NCBI RefSeq assembly: GCF_013522705.1
Contig: NZ_JAAMRE010000002.1
Span: forward strand, 284,437 to 348,436
Reading direction: 5' to 3'
Length of the DNA stretch: 64,000 nt
Origin: Pseudomonas lurida
Lineage (GTDB): Bacteria > Pseudomonadota > Gammaproteobacteria > Pseudomonadales > Pseudomonadaceae
Shown here: positions 18,465 through 27,618 of the stretch, piece after piece
Layout of the letters: each line of letters begins with the position of its first letter
Position numbering within the stretch: the first letter of the stretch is position 1
Made by a program: the position numbers and the translations under genes
The notes under the pieces: generated by a model
The model's input: the letters and a program-made list of their open reading frames with translations, nothing else
What the model was told of the DNA's origin: nothing
Databases searched by the model: none

Positions 18465-19812
18465 GAGCGGTCTCCTCGGGCAGAACATGGGCGACGCTCA
18501 AACGTTCGCGGGTGAAGTAAGTGCGGGCGGCCTTCTGGATATCATCCGGGGTCACGCTTTGCAGGTCGGCGAGTTCGCTGTCCATGAGTTTCCACGACAG
18601 CCCCACGGTCTCCAGGGAGCCGATGGCGGTGGCCTGGCTGGTGATGGAGTCCCGCTGATAGACCAGGCCGGCGATGACCTGGGCACGGATGCGCTCCAGT
18701 TCTTCAGCGGTCGGCGGCTTGGCTTTCAACTCGTCCAGAAGGCGCCACAGGCCGGCTTCGGCTTGGGCGATGGTCTTTTTCTTCTGCTGGTTCGGCGTGG
18801 CCGAGAGGGTGAACAGGGTGTCGCCACGGGTATAGGCGTCGTAGTTGGTGGAGGCGGCGGATACCAGCTCTTCGCCGCGCTCCAATTGTTCGGAAATACG
18901 CGCGCTATAGCCGCCATCCAGCAGGGCCGAGATCAGGCGCAGGGCCTGCACCGAACGCTTGTCCTCGGCAGTGGCGAGGCCCGGGACGTTGAAGCCCAGG
19001 ATCACGCTGGGCAATTGAGTCTGCACGCGCATTGTCAGCAGGCGCTCGCCCGGTTCGGCCAGTTCCATCGGGATCTTGGCCGGTGGCACGTCACGCTTGG
19101 GGATCGGGCCGAAGTAGCGCTGGGCCAGGTTCTTGACCTCGTCCGGGGTCACGTCGCCGACCACCACCAACGTGGCGTTGTTGGGCACGTACCAGGACTG
19201 GTACCAGTGGCGCAGCTCCTCGACCTTCATGCGTTCCAGGTCCGCCATCCAGCCGATGGTCGGCGTGTGATAGCCGCTGGCCGGGAAAGCCATGGCCTTG
19301 AAGCGTTCGAAGGCCTTGGACATCGGGTTGTCATCGGTGCGCAGGCGGCGCTCTTCCTTGATCACCTCGATCTCGCGGCTGAACTCGTCGGCCGGCAGGC
19401 GCAGGCTGGCCATGCGGTCGGCTTCCAGCTCGAAGGCCACACCCAGGCGGTCGCGGGCCAGTACTTGGTAGTAGGCGGTGTAGTCGTCGCTGGTGAACGC
19501 ATTTTCTTCGGCGCCCAGGTCGCGCAGGATCAGCGAGGCTTCGCCTGGCCCGACCTTGGCGCTGCCCTTGAACATCATGTGTTCCAGGGCATGGGATAAA
19601 CCGGTCTGGCCCGGGGTTTCATAGCTTGAGCCGACCTTGTACCAGACCTGGGAAACCACTACCGGCGCGCGATGGTCTTCGCGCACGACCACCTTGAGGC
19701 CGTTGTCGAGGGTGAATTCATGGGTGGGTTGTGGATCGGCAGCCAAAGCTGAAAGAGGCAGACAAACTGTGCTGAACAGCAGGCCTGCGGCGCGGCGGGC
19801 GAGAGCATTCAT
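18457..19812 (-). CDS. M16-family zinc peptidase, catalytic subunit
   Basis: 451-aa periplasmic peptidase. Residues 1-25 are a signal peptide (MNALARRAAGLLFSTVCLPL, then SALAA). HALEH at 74-78 is the inverted zinc motif HxxEH of M16 enzymes, and the distal glutamate region (E-N-A-F-T-S-D-D-Y-T) follows. It probably forms a heterodimer with the non-catalytic M16 protein encoded next, as in two-subunit processing peptidases. The start at 19812 is chosen for the signal peptide; the open frame extends to 19902 without family likeness. Divergent from ftsY with a 232-nt gap. Confidence 0.9.
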   Translation of the reverse strand: MNALARRAAGLLFSTVCLPLSALAADPQPTHEFTLDNGLKVVVREDHRAPVVVSQVWYKVGSSYETPGQTGLSHALEHMMFKGSAKVGPGEASLILRDLGAEENAFTSDDYTAYYQVLARDRLGVAFELEADRMASLRLPADEFSREIEVIKEERRLRTDDNPMSKAFERFKAMAFPASGYHTPTIGWMADLERMKVEELRHWYQSWYVPNNATLVVVGDVTPDEVKNLAQRYFGPIPKRDVPPAKIPMELAEPGERLLTMRVQTQLPSVILGFNVPGLATAEDKRSVQALRLISALLDGGYSARISEQLERGEELVSAASTNYDAYTRGDTLFTLSATPNQQKKKTIAQAEAGLWRLLDELKAKPPTAEELERIRAQVIAGLVYQRDSITSQATAIGSLETVGLSWKLMDSELADLQSVTPDDIQKAARTYFTRERLSVAHVLPEETAHE

Positions 19813-20044
19813 TCGTTTTTTAACCTGTTGGGCTGCCCGCTTGGTCTTAGCGTCGGCGGGCGAGGAGGTGCTAGGATACTGATCCGATTCAGGGACGGCC
19901 ACAGCGGCTGTCTTGTTGAGGCCCTATTTAGGCCTTACAAAATGTTGCGCATGAACGAGCTGGCTAAAAAACAGTCTGTTACGCATCGAATTTTATTTAC
20001 CGGCACGCCCCTAGGCGCGTCGCTACCTTGAGATAGCCGTCTCC

Positions 20045-21448
20045 ATGTTTGGTTCCAACGACGACAAGAAGACCCCAGCCGCGGCTGGCGAGAAAAAAGG
20101 CCTGTTCGGATGGCTGCGCAAAAAGCCGCAGGAAACCGTCGTCGAACAGCCGCAGGTTCAACCTGAGCCGATCCCCGAACCCGTTATAGAAGCCGAACCG
20201 GCGGCCGAAGCGCCGGCACCGGTGGTATTGCCCCTGGTGGAACCCGTATTGCAGCCGGTCGTCGAAGCGCCGCCTGAGCCTGAGCCGGAGCACAAGCCAT
20301 GGCCGCCGTTGCCGGTGGCCGAGGAACCGGTGGCGCTGGTCGATGATGTGCAGGCTGAGCACCTCGTGCCGCCGATTCCGCCGGTTGTCGAACCTGAGCC
20401 GCAGCCGGCGGCAGTCGAGCCGACGCCTGCTCCGGTAGTTGTGCCTGCGCCGGCCGAGCCTGCGCCGGTGCTGGAGGCCGCGCCTGCGGTCATCGCTGCG
20501 CAACCGGCCGAAATCAGCAAGACCGGCTTCTTCGCCCGCCTCAAGCAAGGCCTGAGCAAGACCAGCGCCAGTATCGGCGAAGGCATGGCCAGCCTGTTCC
20601 TGGGCCGCAAGACCATCGATGACGAACTGCTCGAAGACATCGAAACCCGTCTGCTGACCGCCGACGTCGGCGTCGAAGCCACCGCGGTAATCATCCAGAG
20701 CCTTACCCAGAAGGTCGCCCGCAAGCAACTGACCGACGCCGATGCCCTCTACAAATCGCTGCAGGCCGAGCTGGCCGCGATGCTCAAGCCGGTCGAAGCG
20801 CCGCTGGTGATCACCCCGAACAAGCCATTTGTGATTCTGGTGGTGGGCGTCAACGGCGCCGGCAAGACCACCACCATTGGCAAACTGGCCAAAAAGCTGC
20901 AGCTTGAGGGTAAGAAAGTCATGCTCGCCGCCGGCGATACCTTCCGTGCCGCTGCCGTGGAGCAGTTGCAGGTCTGGGGTGAGCGCAACAAGATCCCGGT
21001 CATCGCCCAGCACACCGGCGCCGATTCCGCCTCGGTGATTTTCGACGCCGTGCAGGCGGCCAAGGCCCGTAACATCGATGTGCTGATCGCCGATACCGCC
21101 GGTCGCCTGCACACCAAAGACAATTTGATGGAAGAGCTGAAAAAAGTGCGCCGTGTGATCGGCAAGCTCGACGCCGACGCGCCCCACGAGGTGCTGTTGG
21201 TGCTGGACGCCGGTACGGGCCAGAACGCTATCAGCCAGGCCAAGCAGTTCAACCAGACAGTGCAGTTGACCGGCCTGGCCTTGACCAAACTCGACGGCAC
21301 GGCAAAGGGCGGTGTGATCTTCGCCCTGGCTAAACAGTTTGGGTTGCCGATTCGCTATATCGGTGTCGGTGAGGGTATCGACGACTTGCGCACCTTTGAA
21401 GCCGAACCCTTTGTCCAGGCACTGTTTGCCGAGCGGGAGCGTTCATGA
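20045..21448 (+). CDS. ftsY: Signal recognition particle receptor FtsY
   Basis: 467-aa SRP receptor GTPase that docks ribosome-SRP complexes at the inner membrane. The first 165 residues are a long acidic, proline- and alanine-rich A domain. The NG domain follows, with GVNGAGKT (268-275), DTFRAAAVEQL, DTAGRLHTKDNLMEEL and TKLDGTAKGG. Start MFGSNDDKKTPA is typical. The stop overlaps the ftsE start (ATGA), giving the conserved ftsY-ftsE-ftsX operon. Confidence 0.98.
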   Translation: MFGSNDDKKTPAAAGEKKGLFGWLRKKPQETVVEQPQVQPEPIPEPVIEAEPAAEAPAPVVLPLVEPVLQPVVEAPPEPEPEHKPWPPLPVAEEPVALVDDVQAEHLVPPIPPVVEPEPQPAAVEPTPAPVVVPAPAEPAPVLEAAPAVIAAQPAEISKTGFFARLKQGLSKTSASIGEGMASLFLGRKTIDDELLEDIETRLLTADVGVEATAVIIQSLTQKVARKQLTDADALYKSLQAELAAMLKPVEAPLVITPNKPFVILVVGVNGAGKTTTIGKLAKKLQLEGKKVMLAAGDTFRAAAVEQLQVWGERNKIPVIAQHTGADSASVIFDAVQAAKARNIDVLIADTAGRLHTKDNLMEELKKVRRVIGKLDADAPHEVLLVLDAGTGQNAISQAKQFNQTVQLTGLALTKLDGTAKGGVIFALAKQFGLPIRYIGVGEGIDDLRTFEAEPFVQALFAERERS

Positions 21449-22116
21449 TTCGATTCGAACAGGTCGGTAAACGCTATGCCAACGGGCATGTCGGCTTGCA
21501 TGAGCTGAGCTTTCGAGTGCGTCGCGGCGAGTTCCTGTTTGTCACCGGCCATTCGGGCGCGGGCAAAAGTACCTTGCTGCGCCTGCTGCTGGCCATGGAG
21601 CGCCCGACCACCGGCAAACTGCTGCTGGCCGGCCAGGACCTGGCCACCATCAGCAATGCGCAGATTCCGTTTCTGCGCCGCCAGATCGGCGTGGTGTTCC
21701 AGAACCACCAGTTGCTGTTCGATCGCACGGTGTTCAATAACGTCGCGCTGCCGCTGCAGATTCTCGGGTTGTCCAAGGCTGAGATCATCAAGCGCGTGGA
21801 TTCGGCCCTGGAGCGTGTAGCGCTGTCGGACAAGACCGACCTCTACCCCGGCGACCTGTCCACCGGCCAGCAGCAGCGCGTCGGTATCGCCCGCGCTATC
21901 GTCCACCGCCCGGCCCTGCTGCTGGCGGACGAACCCACCGGCAACCTCGACCCGCGTCTGGCGGCGGAGATCATGGGCGTGTTCGAAGACATCAACCGCC
22001 TGGGCACCAGTGTGCTGATCGCCAGTCACGACCTGGCGCTGATCGCACGCATGCGCCATCGCATGCTTACTTTGCAACGCGGCCGCCTGATCGGCGACGG
22101 GGAGGCGGGCGTATGA
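21445..22116 (+). CDS. ftsE: Cell division ATP-binding protein FtsE
   Basis: 223-aa ABC-type ATPase of the FtsEX complex, which activates periplasmic peptidoglycan hydrolases at the septum. Walker A is GHSGAGKST (35-43), the signature LSTGQQQR is at 138-145, Walker B is LLLADEP (158-164) and the switch His lies in ASHD. It overlaps both ftsY and ftsX by 4 nt, so the three are translationally coupled. Confidence 0.98.
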   Translation: MIRFEQVGKRYANGHVGLHELSFRVRRGEFLFVTGHSGAGKSTLLRLLLAMERPTTGKLLLAGQDLATISNAQIPFLRRQIGVVFQNHQLLFDRTVFNNVALPLQILGLSKAEIIKRVDSALERVALSDKTDLYPGDLSTGQQQRVGIARAIVHRPALLLADEPTGNLDPRLAAEIMGVFEDINRLGTSVLIASHDLALIARMRHRMLTLQRGRLIGDGEAGV

Positions 22117-23135
22117 GTGCCACACGCAGCCCCAAGGTTTCCGAGCGCGTGGCGCCAAAACCGGCCGACCCGCAACCGAAAAAGAAAAAACACAACGATG
22201 ACGACGGCCCGGACTTCAGCACCCTGCTGCGCGCCTGGATCGAAAGTCATCGCGCCAGCCTGGTCGACAGCCTGCGCCGCCTGGGCAAGCAGCCGATCGG
22301 TAGCTTTTTTACCTGCCTGGTAATGGCCGTGGCCTTGAGCCTGCCGATGGGCTTGTCGCTGTTGCTCAATAATGTGGAGCGCCTGGGCGGCTCCTGGCAA
22401 CGTGCGGCGCAGATTTCGCTGTACCTGAACCTGGATGCCAGCCCACAGCAGGGCGAAGCGTTGCGCGACGACATCAAGAACATGCCGGGCGTGGCGGATG
22501 CCGAGTACGTCAGCCGTGACCAGGCCCTTGAGGAGTTCCAGCAACAATCCGGCCTGGGCGAGGCGCTCAAGGAGCTGCCGCAGAACCCATTGCCCGGCGT
22601 GGTGCTGGTAACGCCGAACGAAGTGGACAAGGCCGCCCTCGAAGCCCTGCGACAAAAACTCGCAGAGCTGCCGAAGGTGCAACAAGCGCAACTTGATCTA
22701 GTCTGGGTAGAGCGCCTGGCGGCGATCCTCAAACTGGGTGACCGGTTTGTGTTCGGTTTGACGGTGTTGCTGGTGTCTGCATTACTTTTGGTGATAGGTA
22801 ATACCATTCGTCTTCATATTGAAAACCGTCGCACCGAGATAGAAGTGATTAAACTGGTCGGCGGCACGGACAGCTATGTGCGTCGGCCGTTTCTGTACAT
22901 GGGTGCGCTTTATGGCTTCGGTGCGGGGATTTTGTCCTGGGGTGTCCTGGCGTTTGGCCTGAATTGGCTGAACGACGCGGTGGTCGGGCTGGCCGGGCTC
23001 TACGGCAGCGATTTCGCCCTGGCGGGCGTGCCGGTTGCCGATGGCCTGTCACTCTTGCTCGGCGCGGTATTGTTGGGGTATATCGGTGCCTGGATTGCGG
23101 TCGCACGGCATTTACGTGAGCTGGCACCGAAGTAG
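22113..23135 (+). CDS. ftsX: Cell division protein FtsX
   Basis: 340-aa membrane partner of FtsE. A charged cytoplasmic N-terminus of about 65 residues (PKPADPQPKKKKHNDDD) is followed by one transmembrane helix, a periplasmic domain of about 110 residues (with SRDQALEEFQQQSG), and three helices in the C-terminal third, the usual FtsX topology. The long N-terminal extension is normal for pseudomonads. It ends 129 nt before rpoH. Confidence 0.97.
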   Translation: MSATRSPKVSERVAPKPADPQPKKKKHNDDDGPDFSTLLRAWIESHRASLVDSLRRLGKQPIGSFFTCLVMAVALSLPMGLSLLLNNVERLGGSWQRAAQISLYLNLDASPQQGEALRDDIKNMPGVADAEYVSRDQALEEFQQQSGLGEALKELPQNPLPGVVLVTPNEVDKAALEALRQKLAELPKVQQAQLDLVWVERLAAILKLGDRFVFGLTVLLVSALLLVIGNTIRLHIENRRTEIEVIKLVGGTDSYVRRPFLYMGALYGFGAGILSWGVLAFGLNWLNDAVVGLAGLYGSDFALAGVPVADGLSLLLGAVLLGYIGAWIAVARHLRELAPK

Positions 23136-23188
23136 TTAATGTCAGATTAATGTGGTTTCGTTTGTATTGACCGTATCAGTGGTTTAGG

Positions 23189-23215
23189 GAACTTGTCCTA
23201 CGGTTCCCGGTCAAT
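23189..23215 (+). promoter_or_regulatory. AlgU/sigmaE-type promoter candidate of rpoH
   Basis: GAACTT (23189-23194), a 16-nt spacer and TCAAT (23211-23215). The -35 matches the AlgU/RpoE consensus exactly; the -10 is a partial match to TCTGA. It lies about 50 nt before the rpoH start codon. In P. aeruginosa and E. coli rpoH has an extracytoplasmic-stress promoter. Confidence 0.5.
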
Positions 23216-23264
23216 TTTCGCAGTGCTGAACTGCACGAGTTATGTGAGTCGGAGGTTTTTTCGT

Positions 23265-24119
23265 ATGACCACTTCTTTGCAACCTGCTTATGCCTTGGTG
23301 CCGGGTGCGAACCTGGAAGCCTATGTGCACACGGTCAACAGCATTCCATTGCTGACGCCCGAGCAGGAGCGTGAACTGGCCGAGAGTCTCTACTATGAGC
23401 AGGATTTGGGGGCGGCTCGGCAGATGGTGCTCGCCCACCTGCGTTTTGTCGTACATATCGCCCGTAGCTATAGCGGCTACGGCCTGGCCCAGGCTGACCT
23501 GATTCAGGAAGGCAACGTGGGCCTGATGAAGGCGGTCAAGCGCTTCAACCCTGAAATGGGCGTGCGCCTGGTGTCGTTTGCCGTGCACTGGATCAAGGCG
23601 GAAATTCACGAGTTCATCCTGCGCAACTGGCGCATCGTGAAAGTCGCGACCACCAAGGCCCAGCGCAAGTTGTTCTTCAACCTGCGCAGCCAGAAAAAGC
23701 GCCTGGCGTGGCTGAACAACGAAGAAGTCCACCGCGTGGCCGAAAGCCTCGGTGTGGAGCCGCGCGAAGTGCGCGAAATGGAAAGCCGTCTGACCGGTCA
23801 TGACATGGCGTTCGACCCGGCCGCTGAAGCGGACGACGACAGCGCTTTCCAATCGCCCGCCAACTACCTGGAAGACCACCGGTACGACCCGGCGCGTCAA
23901 CTGGAAGACGCGGACTGGAGCGATAACTCCAATCACAACCTGCACGAAGCGCTGGAAGTGCTGGACGAACGCAGCCGCGACATCCTCTACCAGCGTTGGC
24001 TGGCGGAAGAAAAAGCCACGTTGCACGACCTGGCACAGAAGTACAACGTGTCGGCCGAGCGGATTCGTCAGCTTGAAAAGAGCGCGATGAACAAGCTGAA
24101 GCTGTCCATCGCCGCTTAA
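23265..24119 (+). CDS. rpoH: Heat-shock sigma factor RpoH (sigma32)
   Basis: 284-aa sigma70-family factor that directs transcription of chaperone and protease genes. Region 2 has [20 protein letters not shown] and [17 protein letters not shown]; the RpoH box QRKLFFNLR is at 133-141, which separates it from RpoD and RpoS; region 4.2 ends with [19 protein letters not shown] chose ATG 23265 ([11 protein letters not shown]) because GGAGG lies 9 nt upstream; an in-frame upstream start at 23193 would fall inside the promoter candidate. A REP follows the stop. Confidence 0.98.
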   Translation: MTTSLQPAYALVPGANLEAYVHTVNSIPLLTPEQERELAESLYYEQDLGAARQMVLAHLRFVVHIARSYSGYGLAQADLIQEGNVGLMKAVKRFNPEMGVRLVSFAVHWIKAEIHEFILRNWRIVKVATTKAQRKLFFNLRSQKKRLAWLNNEEVHRVAESLGVEPREVREMESRLTGHDMAFDPAAEADDDSAFQSPANYLEDHRYDPARQLEDADWSDNSNHNLHEALEVLDERSRDILYQRWLAEEKATLHDLAQKYNVSAERIRQLEKSAMNKLKLSIAA

Positions 24120-24120
24120 C

Positions 24121-24153
24121 AATGTGGGAGGGGGCAAGCCCCCTCCCATATTT
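24121..24153. repeat. REP-type palindromic repeat
   Basis: AATGTGGGAGGGGGC-AA-GCCCCCTCCCATATT hairpin directly after rpoH, in the convergent gap with mtgA. It could end both transcripts. Confidence 0.75.
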
Positions 24154-24167
24154 GTTTCTGTGTTGTG

Positions 24168-24890
24168 TCAGTCGGACCAGGGGGCTTTGCGGGCGTTGTT
24201 CAGCTCCATCAGGTAACCATCACCGCCCAGCTGGCTCATCTGTTGTCGAATCCACGCCGCCCGCCGCGCCACGTACGCTGTTGGGTGACTGGCACTCCAC
24301 ACGCGAGGGTTGGGCAACACTGCCGCCAGATAGCTGGCCTGCTGCCGTGATAAGCCCTTGGCGCTCACCCCAAAGTGATGTCGCGCCGCCGCTTCTGCGC
24401 CAAACACGCCCTCATCCCATTCCACGCTGTTGAGGTAAACCTCAAGAATGCGCTGCTTGGGCCACAACACCTCGATCAACGCGGTGAACCAAGCCTCCAG
24501 GCCTTTGCGCAAATAACTGCGGCCGGCCCACAGGAACAGGTTCTTGGACACCTGCTGGCTCAACGTACTGGCGCCGCGTATCGAACCGCCGCGCTCGTTA
24601 TGCGCCAATGCCGCCTGGATCGCACCGAAATCGAAACCCCAATGCTGCGGGAAGCGTTGATCTTCACCGGCCATCACCGCGACTTTGAGGTCATCGGAAA
24701 TCTCGTCCCAGGGCACCCAGGTGCGCTGCAGGTCGATGGGTTCGCCGTCGAACCATGACTCGACCTTGCGCTCCACCATCAGCGCGGTGAACGGCGGCGG
24801 GACGACACGAAACAGCAGCACCAGCAACACACTGCCGATGGCGAACCATTTCACGACTTTGAGTAAACGACTGAAGAGGACACGCAGCAT
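24168..24890 (-). CDS. mtgA: Monofunctional biosynthetic peptidoglycan transglycosylase
   Basis: 240-aa GT51 glycosyltransferase that polymerises lipid II at the inner membrane. One membrane anchor lies at about 14-32 ([17 protein letters not shown]). The catalytic motif GEDQRF (75-80, Glu76) is followed by [15 protein letters not shown] and by [18 protein letters not shown] with the second glutamate region. No penicillin-binding domain is present, which separates it from class A PBPs. I chose [10 protein letters not shown] at 24890 rather than the open extension to 24965, which overlaps the divergent DUF423 leader. Confidence 0.96.
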   Translation of the reverse strand: MLRVLFSRLLKVVKWFAIGSVLLVLLFRVVPPPFTALMVERKVESWFDGEPIDLQRTWVPWDEISDDLKVAVMAGEDQRFPQHWGFDFGAIQAALAHNERGGSIRGASTLSQQVSKNLFLWAGRSYLRKGLEAWFTALIEVLWPKQRILEVYLNSVEWDEGVFGAEAAARHHFGVSAKGLSRQQASYLAAVLPNPRVWSASHPTAYVARRAAWIRQQMSQLGGDGYLMELNNARKAPWSD

Positions 24891-24963
24891 AGAGATGGCT
24901 TGGCCGAACCCGTTGAGCGGGCCATTATACAGACCCTGCCCGATGAGTCTGACTGGAGTTCCC

Positions 24964-25344
24964 ATGCTGCGTAGCTTTCTGATGCTGGCCGCCTTTTTTG
25001 GCTTTACGGGCGTTGCCCTTGGCGCCTTCGCCGCCCATGGCCTGAAAAACCGCCTGAGCGCCGACTACCTGGCGATCTTTCACACCGGCGTGACCTACCA
25101 ATTGGTGCACACCCTGGCGCTGTTGGGCGTCGCGCTGCTGGCCGCCCACATCCCCGGCCGGCTGGTGACCTGGGCCGGCGTGTCGTTTGTGGTCGGGATC
25201 GTGCTGTTCTCCGGCAGCCTGTATGCGCTGACCCTGACCGGTGTCAGCAAGCTGGGCATCATCACACCCTTCGGCGGCCTGGCCTTCCTGCTCGGCTGGT
25301 TCTTCCTGGGCCTTGCTGCCTGGCGCATGCAGCTGACCGCTTGA
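24964..25344 (+). CDS. DUF423 (YgdD-like) membrane protein
   Basis: 126-aa inner-membrane protein with four hydrophobic segments. The N-terminus [20 protein letters not shown] followed by AFAAHGL is the DUF423 hallmark, and the C-terminal part has [12 protein letters not shown]. The family is widespread in proteobacteria with no assigned activity. The start at 24964 has GGAGTTCCC just before it. It is the first gene of a group leading into thiS-thiG-trmB. Confidence 0.92.
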   Translation: MLRSFLMLAAFFGFTGVALGAFAAHGLKNRLSADYLAIFHTGVTYQLVHTLALLGVALLAAHIPGRLVTWAGVSFVVGIVLFSGSLYALTLTGVSKLGIITPFGGLAFLLGWFFLGLAAWRMQLTA

Positions 25345-25415
25345 CGCTTGGAGCTGACCTTCAGGTCCCAATCGAGCTAGAATGCGGGCCCCTAAAAACG
25401 ATGGCGGCCCGTGGC

Positions 25416-25616
25416 ATGCGCATTCAGTTGAACGGCGAACCCTTTGAACTGCCCGACGGTGAAACCGTTGCGGCCCTGCTGACCCGTCTGGACCTGACCG
25501 GGCGTCGCGTCGCGGTGGAACTCAACCAGGACATCGTTCCGCGAAGCCAGCATGAAGGTACCGCGTTGAGCGACGGTGACCAGGTCGAAGTGGTCCACGC
25601 CATCGGCGGCGGCTAG
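25416..25616 (+). CDS. thiS: Sulfur carrier protein ThiS
   Basis: 66-aa ubiquitin-fold sulfur carrier of thiamine thiazole synthesis. It begins MRIQLNGEPFELPDGETVA and ends in the required Gly-Gly (HAIGGG), where the thiocarboxylate forms. The frame is open upstream to 25341 but MRIQLNG is the family start. thiG follows 52 nt later, its usual partner. Confidence 0.96.
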   Translation: MRIQLNGEPFELPDGETVAALLTRLDLTGRRVAVELNQDIVPRSQHEGTALSDGDQVEVVHAIGGG

Positions 25617-25668
25617 TCGCGTAGCTTTCTGAATTCTGCAGAACCTCACCCCATTACGAGGATTTCCC

Positions 25669-26463
25669 ATGAGCATCGTTCGTAACGACAAGCCCTTCGT
25701 CCTGGCCGGCCGTACCTACCAGTCCCGTCTGCTGGTCGGCACCGGCAAGTACCGCGACATGGAAGAAACACGCCTGGCCATCGAAGCCTCGGGTGCCGAA
25801 ATCGTGACCTTCGCCGTACGTCGCACCAACCTCGGCCAGATCGAGGGCGAGCCGAACCTGCTCGAAGTGCTGTCGCCGGACCGCTACACCTTTTTGCCGA
25901 ACACCGCCGGTTGCTACGACGCCGTCGAAGCCGTGCGCACCTGTCGCCTGGCCCGTGAGCTGCTCGACGGTCATAACCTGGTCAAGCTGGAAGTGCTGGC
26001 CGACCAGAAAACCCTGTTCCCCAACGTGATCGAAACCCTCAAGGCCGCCGAAACCCTGGTCAAGGAAGGCTTCGACGTGATGGTCTACACCAGCGATGAC
26101 CCGATCATCGCGCGCCAATTGGCCGAAATCGGCTGCATCGCGGTGATGCCGCTGGCCGGCCTGATCGGTTCAGGCCTGGGGATCTGCAATCCCTACAACC
26201 TGCAGATCATCCTCGAAGAAGCCACGATCCCGGTATTGGTGGACGCGGGCGTGGGCACCGCCTCCGACGCGACCATTGCCATGGAACTGGGCTGCGACGC
26301 GGTGCTGATGAACTCGGCCATCGCCCATGCCCAGCAACCGATCATGATGGCCGAAGCCATGAACCACGCCATCGTCGCGGGCCGCCTGGCCTACCTCGCC
26401 GGGCGCATGCCGAAAAAACTCTACGCCAGCGCCTCTTCGCCGCTGGATGGTCTGATCAAGTAA
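25669..26463 (+). CDS. thiG: Thiazole synthase ThiG
   Basis: 264-aa TIM-barrel enzyme that combines deoxyxylulose phosphate, dehydroglycine and ThiS thiocarboxylate into the thiazole of thiamine. Visible family segments are [14 protein letters not shown], the Schiff-base lysine region LVKLEVLAD, and the phosphate-binding end [20 protein letters not shown] and AVLMNSAIA. Full length. It is 9 nt from trmB, so the two are co-transcribed. Confidence 0.97.
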   Translation: MSIVRNDKPFVLAGRTYQSRLLVGTGKYRDMEETRLAIEASGAEIVTFAVRRTNLGQIEGEPNLLEVLSPDRYTFLPNTAGCYDAVEAVRTCRLARELLDGHNLVKLEVLADQKTLFPNVIETLKAAETLVKEGFDVMVYTSDDPIIARQLAEIGCIAVMPLAGLIGSGLGICNPYNLQIILEEATIPVLVDAGVGTASDATIAMELGCDAVLMNSAIAHAQQPIMMAEAMNHAIVAGRLAYLAGRMPKKLYASASSPLDGLIK

Positions 26464-26472
26464 GAGCCATTG

Positions 26473-27198
26473 ATGACTGAATCAAACGAAACGCCGAACA
26501 CCCAGGAAGCAGGCGACGAGTCCAAGCACCGCCGCATCAAAAGTTTTGTGATGCGCGCCGGCCGCATGACCGAAGGCCAGCAAAAGGGCCTGGAACAAGG
26601 TACGCCGTTGTTCGTGCTGCCCCTGGCCGACGCGCCGGTGGACTACGACCAGGTGTTCGGCCGTTCGGCCCCGCGCTCCCTGGAGATCGGCTTCGGTATG
26701 GGCCACTCCCTGCTGGAAATGGCAGCGGCTGCGCCGGAACAGGATTTCATCGGTGTGGAAGTGCATCGTCCAGGTGTCGGCGCGCTGCTCAACGGCGTGC
26801 TGACCCAGGGCCTGACCAACCTGCGGGTGTACGACTGCGACGCGATCGAAGTACTTAACCGCTGCATCGCCGACAACAGTCTGGACCGCTTGATGCTGTT
26901 CTTCCCCGACCCTTGGCACAAAGCCCGCCACCATAAGCGCCGCATCGTCCAGGCGTCCTTTGCCGAACTGGTGCGCAGCAAGCTTAAGGTGGGCGGCATC
27001 CTGCACATGGCCACCGACTGGGAACCCTATGCCGAATACATGCTGGAAGTGATGAACGTCGCCCCCGGCTACCGCAACCTGGCCGAAGACGGCAAATGCG
27101 TACCGCGCCCGGCGGAGCGTCCAATCACCAAGTTTGAACGCCGTGGTGAGCGGCTGGGGCATGGGGTGTGGGATTTGAAGTTCGAGAAGCTGGCATAA
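26473..27198 (+). CDS. trmB: tRNA (guanine-N7-)-methyltransferase
   Basis: 241-aa SAM-dependent enzyme that methylates G46 in the tRNA variable loop. The first 40 residues are a variable tail, then [20 protein letters not shown], the SAM site [15 protein letters not shown] and the catalytic/tRNA motif [19 protein letters not shown] chose ATG 26473; the frame also offers TTG 26470. It ends the thiS-thiG-trmB group and is followed by a REP. Confidence 0.97.
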   Translation: MTESNETPNTQEAGDESKHRRIKSFVMRAGRMTEGQQKGLEQGTPLFVLPLADAPVDYDQVFGRSAPRSLEIGFGMGHSLLEMAAAAPEQDFIGVEVHRPGVGALLNGVLTQGLTNLRVYDCDAIEVLNRCIADNSLDRLMLFFPDPWHKARHHKRRIVQASFAELVRSKLKVGGILHMATDWEPYAEYMLEVMNVAPGYRNLAEDGKCVPRPAERPITKFERRGERLGHGVWDLKFEKLA

Positions 27199-27224
27199 CT
27201 CGCCACTGGCTTGAAATGCAATCC

Positions 27225-27255
27225 AATGTGGGAGGGGGCTTGCCCCCTCCCACAG
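27225..27255. repeat. REP-type palindromic repeat
   Basis: AATGTGGGAGGGGGC-TT-GCCCCCTCCCACA hairpin in the convergent gap between trmB and the DUF3392 gene. A near-perfect stem; it can act as a terminator in either direction. Confidence 0.75.
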
Positions 27256-27277
27256 TTGTTTTGTGTTGGATTTAAGA

Positions 27278-27601
27278 TCAGCGGCGGTCGGCGACGACCC
27301 CAATCAACACCAGCACCACCACCAGCACCGGTGCCAGGCTGTAGTTGTTGAACTGGCTCAACCCGCGCACGATCCACGGTGTGGCGTAGATCAAGGCGGC
27401 GCCGCTGCCGATCATGCAGACCAGGGCCATCAAAGGCACGCGCAAGGCGCCGGCGATGCTGCCCAGGCGGGCTTCGATCCAGCCCTTGATGTCGGCACCG
27501 AACAGCACCAGCAAGCAGCCGACGAGGGCCAGGGAGATTTCCGACAGGTTGCTGCGGCTCCAGCGGGATACGGTGGCGAGCAGGTCGAGTACCAAATCCA
27601 T
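27278..27601 (-). CDS. DUF3392 membrane protein
   Basis: 107-aa protein with three hydrophobic stretches (ISLALVGCLLVLFGADIKGW, then LMALVCMIGSGAALIYATPW and LAPVLVVVLVLIGVVADRR). This pattern is the DUF3392 family of gammaproteobacteria, whose function is unknown. It lies 17 nt after hemW on the same strand and is probably the last gene of that unit. Confidence 0.8.
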   Translation of the reverse strand: MDLVLDLLATVSRWSRSNLSEISLALVGCLLVLFGADIKGWIEARLGSIAGALRVPLMALVCMIGSGAALIYATPWIVRGLSQFNNYSLAPVLVVVLVLIGVVADRR

Positions 27602-27618
27602 TCGAATTCCTTAGAGCG

